Positions 5,852 through 12,056 of a DNA stretch of 16,294 nucleotides are shown one piece after another. The notes under the pieces are model-generated. The model did not search any database. It saw nothing but the letters and a program-made list of their open reading frames with translations, and was not told the origin of the DNA. The stretch lies in contig CALAUG010000057.1 of assembly GCA_937892155.1 (NCBI GenBank), forward strand, positions 1 to 16,294, given 5' to 3'. The stretch's first letter is position 1; each line of letters opens with the position of its first letter. This stretch comes from an uncultured Bacteroidales bacterium (GTDB taxonomy: Bacteria; Bacteroidota; Bacteroidia; Bacteroidales; UBA1715). The translations under genes and the position numbers were made by a program.

Positions 5852-6484
5852 GTTGCATTTTTTTTGGGTGGGGCGGTTGGCCGTCGCATTGTGTCTCCCC
5901 TTTTTTTCTTCGTTATAATACTATATATTTTTGTAACTTTGTAACTTTTAAGATAAGAAAAAGATAATCAATAAATTAGAGAGTTACAAAAAGGTTACAA
6001 AATTGGAATCGGTTACAAAATTTTTTGTAACCAAAAAGGCGGTTACAAAATCCACAATAAGTGTTACAAACATATTTTTCCCGTTTGTAACTGCTTAAAG
6101 TGTTTATTAACAATGCTTTAACAAGTTACAAACACAAAGTTACAAGGTTACAAACTTTTTCCATAAAGTTATATTCACCGAAAATTTTCTGTAATTTCAA
6201 GCAGCTATAAATTTGTGTTTTTTCGTCAATCAGCGCATCGTCTTATCGCAATTTTGCGAGTAAATTGTAATACTGCGAAATTTGTGTACACTTTTTTACA
6301 CTTTTATTGATTTTCAATTAGTTACAGCATGTAAAAACTTGTATACTTCTGTAATTAAACAAAATTCATTTTCTAATTTTATTGAAGCCGTTTACAATCT
6401 GTGTACAGGTGTAAACAACTTGTAAAAAAGTGTGTACAACTCGTTTACAATTTGTACACACTTTGTAAAAGTATTGATTTTCAA
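5852..6484. other. Repeat-rich non-coding region, candidate replication origin
   Basis: No convincing gene lies in these 630 bp. It opens with a G-rich run (5866-5880) that could pair in part with CCCC at 5897-5900 before a T run, possibly a second terminator. It then holds a dense set of GTTACAAA-type repeats (5930-6154), an AT-rich stretch (6155-6300), and a second cluster of TGTAAA/TGTACA motifs (6290-6475). The combination of iteron-like repeats, AT-rich DNA and a primase-helicase encoded on the same element fits an origin, but a regulatory array is equally possible. Confidence 0.5.
5930..6154. repeat. GTTACAAA iteron-like repeats, about 12 copies
   Basis: The 8-bp motif GTTACAAA occurs at 5983, 5994, 6012, 6042, 6063, 6125 and 6147. 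Its complement TTTGTAAC occurs at 5938, 6024 and 6084. Near-copies lie at 5931 and 6139. Two copies form a perfect palindrome, GGTTACAAAA / TTTTGTAACC, at 6011-6032. Copies lie in both orientations with uneven spacing. Confidence 0.85.
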
Positions 6485-6976
6485 ATGTATATGTGTAAAC
6501 AAATGGCAGAAAATAGTATTCACAGGATGAATGAAAAAAATAATAATCAGAAAAAGAATTTAGCTGGTGTATTTGGAGATCAATTTTTGCAATTCAAAAA
6601 TAAGCCAAAGGAAGCGATTTTATTCTTGAAAAAACATAAACGAGGCGAATGTATTGCCGCTTTGCATAGAGACGATATTGGAGATATTGATATTGTATGG
6701 GGCGAAGTTACCGATGCAAAAAAGCACCTTGGTTTTGGTTTGTCTCACATAATTGATAAACACGAAAAAACAATCAATGAGTTAGGATTCAAAATTGAAG
6801 ATTTTATTCCCATTGTTGTGCAATATGGTGAAATAAGCCTGAAAAAGTCTGATATTAAAAAATATGTGTTTGAAAGTAAGAACTTCCGTTTTGTTGTAAA
6901 AAGAGAATGGGATGGAGTGGAAAAGCAGCTGCTTTTAACTTCGTTTGATATAACCAAAAAACCACTAAAAAAATAG
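6485..6976 (+). CDS. PBECR-like (Barnase-EndoU-ColicinE5/D-RelE) nuclease
   Basis: The domain reads like the phage PBECR nuclease families: a strand-rich start (AGVFGDQF..., GECIAALHRDDIGDIDIVWG), then the hallmark GFGLSHIIDKHE (residues 83-94 from this start) with His88 and His93 as candidate catalytic residues, an IPIVVQYGEI segment, and C-terminal strands FRFVVKREWDG and KQLLLTSFDI. Such domains are predicted RNases found in phages and mobile elements. The open frame extends upstream to a GTG at 6401 through repeat-like DNA, which I reject. ATGs at 6485, 6503 and 6527 are all possible, and the first is given. It stands alone between the repeat region and a terminator, with no obvious immunity gene. 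It could be a toxin, an anti-host nuclease or a virion-delivered enzyme. Confidence 0.65.
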   Translation: MYMCKQMAENSIHRMNEKNNNQKKNLAGVFGDQFLQFKNKPKEAILFLKKHKRGECIAALHRDDIGDIDIVWGEVTDAKKHLGFGLSHIIDKHEKTINELGFKIEDFIPIVVQYGEISLKKSDIKKYVFESKNFRFVVKREWDGVEKQLLLTSFDITKKPLKK

Positions 6977-6985
6977 TGGTTTTTT
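6956..6985 (+). terminator. Terminator after the PBECR-like gene
   Basis: AAAAAACCACTA (6956-6967) pairs with TAGTGGTTTTTT (6974-6985) around a 6-nt A loop. The stem overlaps the stop codon of the nuclease gene. The A-rich left arm and T-rich right arm allow termination in both directions. Confidence 0.85.
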
Positions 6986-6986
6986 G

Positions 6987-7266
6987 GGTGGAATTGTAAG
7001 TACTGCACTCATTTACAATTTTACATGTTAGATACTCCCTAACAAAACAAGACAAATGTAGTAATTTAAAATTAATGTTAAAGTAAAATAAAGAATTATT
7101 ATGGATTGGAGCGCACCCAAACGTATAGTTTCCTGCCACCTATACAACCTTACCTCCGAATTATTGTGAATTGGCAGACAATACACGGAAGCGCTGGTTC
7201 AATAATTCAATGAACAAAGATATTTATTATTGGTAACAAAATAAAGTAAAACAATTTTTTATAACT
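6987..7266 (+). other. Structured intergenic leader before the packaging operon
   Basis: There is no gene in these 280 bp, but several inverted repeats: TGTTAG/CTAACA (7026-7031 / 7039-7044), GTATAG/CTATAC (7123-7128 / 7140-7145) and GAATTATTG/CAATAATTC (7158-7166 / 7200-7208, with a 33-nt loop). GTTCA/TGAAC (about 7197-7213) could compete with the last. Positions 7105-7200 are less AT-rich than the flanks. No clear TAnnTTTG promoter was found. It may be a leader RNA, a small RNA, an operator set or an attachment region. Confidence 0.45.
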
Positions 7267-7905
7267 ATGAAATACGATGACAAACAAACATTCTCTGGTA
7301 GATTCACAGACAGGATCAGAGACAAATTCAACGAAGTTGATGCAAAGTTTCCAAATCTTACAACCACTCAACTTGTGGAACAAATTATTTTAGAACTGGA
7401 TGAAGCACAAAATGCAGAAGTTGCAGAATCCGACACAAATTTGTTGGCGGAAATTCAGGATTTACAAGCAAAAATTACCGAAAAAGACAAAGTGATAGCA
7501 GAATTGCAAAGTGTTGACAATTCGGAATACGAGCAGGTAATTGATGATTTACGCACAGTAAATGAAGATTTGAGTACCGAAAATGCAAGTTTGAAAGACG
7601 AAAATCAGCAGCTTGTTAACGAACGCAATGAATTGAGCAAAAAACTAATGCAAATTGACATTCTGAAAACAAATCCAGAAAAAGGCGTGTACACAGTGGC
7701 GTTACCTCCTATGGCAGACGAATTGATGCAAGTTACGGTCAACAGACTACGTGAAAAATTAAAATCAACAGATTTGACACCAGAAAAATTATTGATTGAT
7801 TTATTTGTGAAATACACCGCAAAGCGACCAGCTGATTTTGCTTATCCTTTTGTAATCAGCAAAGATGAATTTAATGTTATTCTTGCTAAACATAAAAAAA
7901 ATTAG
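7267..7905 (+). CDS. Coiled-coil protein of unknown function
   Basis: The 212-residue product has an N-terminal segment (residues 8-40, FSGRFTDRIRDKFNEV... TTTQLVEQIILEL) that could be a ribbon-helix-helix-like or short helical domain. A long charged coiled coil follows from about 45 to 128, rich in Glu, Lys and Leu with heptad-like spacing. A globular C-terminal domain (about 135-212) has alternating strands and helices (GVYTVALPPM, LTPEKLLIDLFVKY). There is no membrane span. It opens the operon that contains the packaging ATPase and has only three bases before the next gene. A regulatory, partition-like or assembly-scaffold role is possible. The family is not recognised. Confidence 0.7.
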   Translation: MKYDDKQTFSGRFTDRIRDKFNEVDAKFPNLTTTQLVEQIILELDEAQNAEVAESDTNLLAEIQDLQAKITEKDKVIAELQSVDNSEYEQVIDDLRTVNEDLSTENASLKDENQQLVNERNELSKKLMQIDILKTNPEKGVYTVALPPMADELMQVTVNRLREKLKSTDLTPEKLLIDLFVKYTAKRPADFAYPFVISKDEFNVILAKHKKN

Positions 7906-7908
7906 ACT

Positions 7909-8184
7909 ATGGAACTTGGAATACTTCAAAAACCGTTAATTCGCGAAGCAAAGAAAATGCTTGACAACAACAGAGAATCATTAGAAAAAATATTTTCTGA
8001 AACATTAGGGAAACACAAATTACTTCCTGGCGAATCACGAATTGTAACAATGGTGTTTACTGCATTAAATACGGTAAATTATTCTGTTGTTGCGCTCGAT
8101 GGAGACAACAAGATAGTAAGAGTAATAGAAACAAGACCATTGTATGAATTATGTACAGAATTAATTGATTTAGCTCTAAAATAG
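7909..8184 (+). CDS. Small alpha/beta protein, unknown
   Basis: This 91-residue protein starts three bases after the coiled-coil gene. Its N-terminal 45 residues look helical (IREAKKMLDNNRESLEKIFSE), then strand-like stretches ESRIVTMVFTAL and NYSVVALDG, then a final helix (LYELCTELIDLAL). There is no signal peptide, membrane span or recognisable motif. Tight packing in the operon suggests it acts with its neighbours in assembly or packaging, but this is guilt by association. Confidence 0.65.
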   Translation: MELGILQKPLIREAKKMLDNNRESLEKIFSETLGKHKLLPGESRIVTMVFTALNTVNYSVVALDGDNKIVRVIETRPLYELCTELIDLALK

Positions 8185-8188
8185 CAGT

Positions 8189-8755
8189 ATGACACCAGAA
8201 GAAATGTTTAATGGCGGTACCATGTCAGTAGAACAAAAGGTACCCAAGAGCGAAGATAGCTACCAGTTTTCAACAGGTAGTGTAGATGACTATATGTCTC
8301 TTGTTGACGAAGTTACCAAGCCGAAACAAGAATATGAAAATGTTGAAATTCTTCCAGAAGAGGAAATGCCAACACCAAAACACAACTCTAAAGTAATAGC
8401 CACTAATACGGCAAAATTCATAACTAATTCACTTGATAGAGTTATGAACATCACATTGTCAACAATAGCTGGCGATGATGGTGAGACAGATTTTTCTGCC
8501 GATGACGATGAAAAAGCTGAAATGCAGGAATATTGGGAAGCCGTATTTCCTGATCCTAGTAAACATATGCCACCTTGGGTTGCTGCAATAGCAGCCTTCT
8601 TGCTTATATATGGACTCAAGATGAAAGAAGCAATAGCTATTCGCAAAGCTCGTAAAAAGATAGAGGAAGATGCAATCATAATTCAACGTCAGGAGGAAGA
8701 AAACGATAAGTTACGTCGTGAATTAGAATCGCTCAAAAATCAAACAAATGAATAA
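8189..8755 (+). CDS. Membrane protein with C-terminal coiled coil
   Basis: The 188-residue product has a long acidic N-terminal region (1-125). A single hydrophobic span follows at about 129-146 (PPWVAAIAAFLLIYGL), then a basic-acidic coiled coil (about 150-185, RKARKKIEEDAIIIQRQEEE). It overlaps the packaging ATPase gene by 8 bp, so the two are translationally coupled. Membrane proteins coupled to the packaging ATPase are known in membrane-containing viruses, where small membrane proteins form the packaging vertex with the ATPase. That role is a plausible inference here; no sequence family is recognised. Confidence 0.7.
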   Translation: MTPEEMFNGGTMSVEQKVPKSEDSYQFSTGSVDDYMSLVDEVTKPKQEYENVEILPEEEMPTPKHNSKVIATNTAKFITNSLDRVMNITLSTIAGDDGETDFSADDDEKAEMQEYWEAVFPDPSKHMPPWVAAIAAFLLIYGLKMKEAIAIRKARKKIEEDAIIIQRQEEENDKLRRELESLKNQTNE

Positions 8756-9356
8756 CGAGGGAAAAGATATAGCACCAATATTGCCAGATAAACCACATCC
8801 TGGTCGAACCGCAAAATGTATTTGCATAGTTGGGAAACCAGGAAGTGGCAAATCAACAGTCGCCGTTGAATTGATGAAGGCAGCCGGTACTGGATTGTTT
8901 TTGCAACCACAACCAGACAACTGGAGCGACAGAACACTTGAGGCGAATATTACAGATAGAAAGAGTTGTAATTACACAGGTATTAAGCACTATATTTACC
9001 GTAGCGACGACGATTTTGGACATATCTACAGGAATTTTCATAATGCAATGGTCTGTATGGACGACTGTCGTGCATACGTTCCTGCAAACTTCGAGTATTC
9101 ACAAGTACGCCTGTTTTTATTGCGACGTCGCCAGCGTATGCTCGACGTTATATTTACTGCTCACGGCTTTTCAGAAATACCTCCAAAACTATTCACGTTT
9201 ATTACGGACTATATTATAATGCCGATAAACGACACTCCGGAAAAGAGAAAGAACTGTTTGTCGCCTGAAGTATTGGAAAAACTTTCTAAAGTAGTGATAG
9301 AAGTTAACGAAAAAGGAAAAACAAATCCACATTATAATAAATGGATACGTCTATGA
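8748..9356 (+). CDS. Genome-packaging ATPase (FtsK/HerA-A32-like P-loop)
   Basis: This 202-residue P-loop ATPase would drive DNA into the procapsid. The Walker A motif GKPGSGKS is at 29-36 and a Walker B-like strand VCMDD at 102-106, with Asp in place of the more usual Glu. A conserved stretch RRRQRMLDVIFTAHGFSEIP (about 126-145) matches the sensor strand with a polar end seen in viral A32/PRD1 P9-like packaging ATPases. The length (about 200-230) is typical of tailless membrane-containing viruses and much shorter than tailed-phage terminases. Zot-like filamentous-phage ATPases are the main alternative, but no filamentous-phage gene set is present. It overlaps both flanking genes. Confidence 0.8.
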   Translation: MNNEGKDIAPILPDKPHPGRTAKCICIVGKPGSGKSTVAVELMKAAGTGLFLQPQPDNWSDRTLEANITDRKSCNYTGIKHYIYRSDDDFGHIYRNFHNAMVCMDDCRAYVPANFEYSQVRLFLLRRRQRMLDVIFTAHGFSEIPPKLFTFITDYIIMPINDTPEKRKNCLSPEVLEKLSKVVIEVNEKGKTNPHYNKWIRL

Positions 9357-9544
9357 AAGCCCTATATAAATATGAGTTGGCTGATATTGCTGGAGTGTCG
9401 CGCCGAACACTTCTAAAATGGATTAATTCATTAGTAGTTGAAGAGCATCCTGCTTTCGTGAATTATAATAAACATTGCAAGATATTGACACCAGTACAGG
9501 TAGATGCACTCTCGAATAAGTATTGTATAATTTTAGATAAGTAG
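9353..9544 (+). CDS. DUF4248-like helix-turn-helix protein
   Basis: I chose the ATG at 9353 because it overlaps the ATPase stop as ATGA; an in-frame ATG at 9341 is possible. The 63 residues match the Bacteroidota-specific DUF4248 pattern: KYELADIAGVSRRTLLKWI as an HTH, and a C-terminal segment with conserved Leu/Thr-Pro and KYCI near the end. These small proteins are common on Bacteroidota mobile elements and are thought to bind DNA. Sitting last in the packaging operon, it may regulate the switch to late genes, where 10-bp repeats upstream of 10316 are a candidate target. Confidence 0.75.
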   Translation: MKALYKYELADIAGVSRRTLLKWINSLVVEEHPAFVNYNKHCKILTPVQVDALSNKYCIILDK

Positions 9545-9553
9545 TATATTTGC
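9523..9553 (+). promoter_or_regulatory. Bacteroidota-type promoter of the second toxin-antitoxin module
   Basis: TATATTTGC (9545-9553) matches the -7 consensus and is identical to the -7 element of the first module. A TTG at 9523-9525 sits 19 bp upstream. The -33 element lies inside the 3' end of the preceding gene. Confidence 0.6.
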
Positions 9554-9574
9554 TACAAACTAAAACGTATTGTT

Positions 9575-9796
9575 ATGGCAACTATTACATTGGAATACGA
9601 TGCAAGAAATTCTGTAGTAAAAAAAATATTTGAAGTTTTATTTTCTTTAGGTGTTAAACCTGTAGAAAAGCAAAAGACACAAGCCGAAAAAGAATTTTAC
9701 AAATCGTTACAAGAATCAAAAAAAATAGCTAGCGAAATAAAGAAACATGGAACTAAAGGACAAAAAACTTTAGATCAACTTTTGTCTGAAATATGA
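9575..9796 (+). CDS. Type II antitoxin of a RelE/HigB-like module
   Basis: The 73-residue protein begins MATITLEYDARN, nearly the same as the antitoxin at 567 (MATVTLEYDARN), followed by a similar helix (KKIFEVLFSLGV versus EKLIDALVALGA). After about residue 35 the two diverge (here AEKEFYKSLQESKKIASEIKK...), as expected if the C-terminus fits a different toxin. The toxin start overlaps its stop as ATGA. It should bind and block the toxin and may autorepress the promoter at 9545. Confidence 0.75.
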   Translation: MATITLEYDARNSVVKKIFEVLFSLGVKPVEKQKTQAEKEFYKSLQESKKIASEIKKHGTKGQKTLDQLLSEI

Positions 9797-10155
9797 AGCA
9801 TAATTTTATTGTAACTCCAACATTTGAAAAATCATTAAAAGCATTAGCAAAGAAATATTTTTCTATTGCAAGTGATTTTATTCAATTTAAGAATGAATTA
9901 GAAGAAAATCCAAATTATGGTACACCTTTAGGCGGTGGATACCGAAAAATAAGAATGGAAATAAAGGCAAAGAATAGGGGTAAAAGTGGAGGCGCAAGGA
10001 TTATTTCATACGACATGGATATTATCATAAAAGAAGACGGTGAACAGGAAAAGACTATATTGTTAGTGAATATTTATGATAAATCGGAACAATCTACTAT
10101 GAAAGATTATCAATACAAACCAATCGTTAAAGAATTTTTAGAAAACAACAAATAA
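9793..10155 (+). CDS. RelE/HigB-like toxin
   Basis: This 120-residue protein is probably a ribosome-dependent or free RNase toxin of the RelE superfamily. The N-terminal FIVTPTFEKSLKALAKKY gives the typical strand plus helix. The centre GTPLGGGYRKIRMEIKAKNRGKSGGARIISY matches the longer Bacteroidota RelE-like subgroup, in which a basic KxRGKSGGAR loop precedes the core strands, and LLVNIYDKSEQ gives the last core strand. It is unlike the YoeB at 751 in sequence and length. It ends before a strong terminator, making a compact cassette. The exact family and cleavage mode cannot be settled by eye. Confidence 0.8.
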   Translation: MKHNFIVTPTFEKSLKALAKKYFSIASDFIQFKNELEENPNYGTPLGGGYRKIRMEIKAKNRGKSGGARIISYDMDIIIKEDGEQEKTILLVNIYDKSEQSTMKDYQYKPIVKEFLENNK

Positions 10156-10176
10156 AAGTTTATAATTGAATAATTC

Positions 10177-10210
10177 AAGCCAGTTCCAAATCGGGACTGG
10201 CTTTTTTTTT
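10177..10210 (+). terminator. Strong rho-independent terminator (copy 2)
   Basis: AAGCCAGTTCC (10177-10187) pairs with GGGACTGGCTT (10193-10203) and is followed by a T run. Stem sequence and loop are almost identical to the terminator at 5820-5851, differing by one A in the loop. It isolates the toxin-antitoxin cassette from the late operon. Confidence 0.92.
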
Positions 10211-10213
10211 GCG

Positions 10214-10260
10214 ATCGTGCATTATCGTGCAAAATCGTGCATTATCGTGCAGAATCGGGA
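10214..10260. repeat. Phased 10-bp repeats upstream of the late operon
   Basis: ATCGTGC occurs four times at exact 10-bp steps (10214, 10224, 10234, 10244), with a degenerate fifth copy, ATCGGGA, at 10254. A 10-bp step keeps each copy on the same face of the helix. The block lies between the terminator and the late operon's first gene, about 22 bp upstream of a -7-like element. Confidence 0.9.
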
Positions 10261-10281
10261 AAGTGTTTTTTGGGGTAGTTA

Positions 10282-10290
10282 TATACTTGC
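10282..10290 (+). promoter_or_regulatory. Candidate late promoter -7 element
   Basis: TATACTTGC fits TAnnTTTGY with one mismatch and lies 25 bp before the first late gene. A convincing -33 TTG at the right spacing is missing, which fits a promoter that depends on an activator bound to the phased repeats at 10214-10260. Confidence 0.4.
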
Positions 10291-10315
10291 GAGGTATTTC
10301 TAAAATAAAACTAAA

Positions 10316-10504
10316 ATGAATTCAATTAAAACAGCAAACATTTTATTGATCATCATCCTTGGCGTACTTGTTTTGACTACAGTATGGTCAACATTTTTCG
10401 TTAAAAATGTTGCAGATGAAAAAGAAAATGGCGAAAACGGAGGCAAAACAGCAGGTTTCCTCGGAACAAAAAAACTTGCAAGAAAAATAGTTTCAAACAA
10501 ATAA
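10316..10504 (+). CDS. Small single-span membrane protein
   Basis: The 62-residue product has an N-terminal hydrophobic span at about 7-28 (ANILLIIILGVLVLTTVW) and a short charged tail with a KENGENGGKT linker. It is the first gene of the late operon, 13 bp before the candidate coat gene. Small abundant membrane proteins encoded beside the coat protein are typical of viruses with an internal membrane, and this one is a candidate structural membrane protein. No specific family is recognised. Confidence 0.7.
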   Translation: MNSIKTANILLIIILGVLVLTTVWSTFFVKNVADEKENGENGGKTAGFLGTKKLARKIVSNK

Positions 10505-10517
10505 ATTCTAAAAGACG

Positions 10518-11117
10518 ATGGTAAACAAAGAACAATTAGGTATTGAAAATTTCAATGGACAACAAGATCCATTCTCAAATGAATCAGTTGCTGTTGAGTT
10601 GTCAAACGCAGATTCAGCAGCTGATACAGCAAAAAGAATCGCAATCAACAAGGCTTGGTACGATGTAGCTGCAAACATGAAAGATGCAGATGGTAATGCA
10701 GTTGATTTATTCTTGAAAGAAGGAGAAATGGATTCTACTTCTACAAAGAAAGTAATTGCGACAGGTAAAAACTGTTCAGCAGACGATGTATGCGCAATGT
10801 TTACAGAAACACCTTGTCGCGTTGTTGGAATTAAAGTTGCCGCTTCAACAGTTGCTCAATTGGAAGAACCAATTCATATTGTGCAATACAAACCACAAGG
10901 TCGCGTAACGATTGCCAAAATCATCCCTTCATCGTACAAAGATGAAGCTAACAACAACGAAAAGTTAGTAACTATCGATGTGTCTGGACTTGGAATCGTG
11001 TTAGGTAAAGATGCAGCTATGATTGTTAAATTAGCAGCTGGTTGTAAGGAAACTCTTACTCTTTACTACAAAGATCGTGCGTCATTCCGTAAAATGATTG
11101 AAAACAACACAAAGTAG
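10518..11117 (+). CDS. Candidate major capsid protein (beta-rich)
   Basis: This 199-residue protein has no membrane span or enzyme motif and sits second in the late operon, where the main coat protein would be expected. Residues 1-90 are mixed. Residues 95-199 are an almost continuous series of beta strands (VVGIKVAAST, PIHIVQYKP, VTIAKIIPSS, KLVTIDVSGL, AAMIVKLAAG, ETLTLYYKD), a pattern that fits a jelly-roll barrel. It is too short for the double jelly-roll coats of PRD1- or FLiP-like viruses, so a single jelly-roll is the better guess, as in viruses with two small coat proteins. The call rests on position, composition and predicted strands only. Confidence 0.5.
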   Translation: MVNKEQLGIENFNGQQDPFSNESVAVELSNADSAADTAKRIAINKAWYDVAANMKDADGNAVDLFLKEGEMDSTSTKKVIATGKNCSADDVCAMFTETPCRVVGIKVAASTVAQLEEPIHIVQYKPQGRVTIAKIIPSSYKDEANNNEKLVTIDVSGLGIVLGKDAAMIVKLAAGCKETLTLYYKDRASFRKMIENNTK

Positions 11118-11133
11118 TAAATCAAAAACTGTT

Positions 11134-11559
11134 ATGAGTAAATCCTCCGAACTACGGGGACTGATTCAAGAATCAATAAACGCCAACCCCGAAAGTTGGC
11201 GTTTGTTTTTTCAGAAGTACAATTGTGATGGATCGTGTCCTGAAAAATCAATCGTAAAAGCTTATGGTATGTATGGCGATGTTGTGGCATCTGATGTAAA
11301 TAATATTTTATCAAAATCTTATGCATCGTTCCTCGGTGGTGATGGACTAACATCTGAAGAGCAATTGCAACGCATTAAAGATATAAGCGATAAATTAAGA
11401 GATTGTCTCACCAACGACGATGATGTGAATATCGACGTTAAAACATCGTCAGAGAAGGATAAAGATGATAAAAGCAAGCGAACTATTTTCATCGTGTTCG
11501 TATCTGTAGTAGTTGTTTGTTCGGTGGTATTTATTGTTGTTAGAAAAATGAAAAAATAA
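11134..11559 (+). CDS. Tail-anchored membrane protein
   Basis: I chose the ATG at 11134 (MSKSSELRGL...), because the upstream alternative at 11098 lies inside the coat gene. The 141 residues form a soluble N-terminal domain (about 1-95), including a CDGSCPE segment with two Cys, then a Lys/Asp-rich linker and a C-terminal span at about 117-136 (TIFIVFVSVVVVCSVVFIVV) ending RKMKK. The anchor would hold the domain in the viral or host membrane. No family is recognised. Confidence 0.7.
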   Translation: MSKSSELRGLIQESINANPESWRLFFQKYNCDGSCPEKSIVKAYGMYGDVVASDVNNILSKSYASFLGGDGLTSEEQLQRIKDISDKLRDCLTNDDDVNIDVKTSSEKDKDDKSKRTIFIVFVSVVVVCSVVFIVVRKMKK

Positions 11560-11560
11560 T

Positions 11561-12055
11561 ATGGGAAAGAAAAAAATAATCATAGCTATCATAATAGTTT
11601 TAATAGCTATTGCCTGCTATTTCTTATTCTTCAAAAAAGGAGACGAAGATTTAAAAAGAACTGATAATACGGATTTCGAAAACTCAACAAATTCTGCAAA
11701 AAAAACAAATGTAGCTGCAAATCCGAGTTCTGTTGGCTCAACTGCTTCTAATTCCACCCCAGTTACGTCAGTCGCAGCACTTGCGGCAACTGTTGGAAAG
11801 AAATACTATCTAAGTAAAGATCTTATGCCTAATCAGGGTGAAGTTATTTATGCAGAAGGTATTGAATCTGTTAAATTGTTGAAGAACGACAAGTCCTCTG
11901 CAGCAACTAAAACAACCGTAGGAGGAAGTAAAGATACTCCATGGGTGGTTGGAACACAGAATAAGAGAAACACGCCTTGGGTAAATGTTGGACTCAACAA
12001 ATGGTTCAATGTAGAAAACGAAAACTACAAGGGTCATTTATATGTAAGACGTTAG
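11561..12055 (+). CDS. N-anchored membrane protein with possible SH3-like C-terminus
   Basis: This is a 164-residue protein. A hydrophobic span at about 5-24 (KIIIAIIIVLIAIACYFLFF) is followed by a low-complexity Ser/Thr/Asn/Ala linker (about 30-80), then a folded C-terminal domain with strand-like runs (GKKYYLSKDL, WVNVGLNKWFNV, GHLYVRR). The WFNV...GHLYVRR ending is reminiscent of bacterial SH3 domains, but less clear than in the genes at 13438 and 15526. The layout anchor-linker-beta-domain recurs through this operon and suggests surface or periplasmic murein contact. Confidence 0.65.
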   Translation: MGKKKIIIAIIIVLIAIACYFLFFKKGDEDLKRTDNTDFENSTNSAKKTNVAANPSSVGSTASNSTPVTSVAALAATVGKKYYLSKDLMPNQGEVIYAEGIESVKLLKNDKSSAATKTTVGGSKDTPWVVGTQNKRNTPWVNVGLNKWFNVENENYKGHLYVRR

Positions 12056-12056
12056 A

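Noticed and set aside
5866..5907. G-quadruplex or second terminator in the G-rich run
   Set aside because: GGGTGGGGCGGTTGG has only two to four Gs per tract, and the pairing with CCCC at 5897 is short with a long loop, so neither is convincing alone.
6401..6484. Upstream extension of the nuclease frame to a GTG at 6401
   Set aside because: The extension is translated from the TGTAMA/TGTACA repeat cluster, gives an implausible Cys/Tyr-rich peptide, and the domain match begins well after the ATG at 6485.
8290..8679. Minus-strand frame of 129 residues opposite the membrane coiled-coil gene
   Set aside because: It is antisense to a gene with a clear membrane span and operon overlap, and the Ser/Ile-rich peptide shows no domain.
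10214..10260. CRISPR or tRNA origin for the ATCGTGC repeats
   Set aside because: The period is only 10 bp with 3-bp spacers, too short for CRISPR, and no cloverleaf can be drawn.
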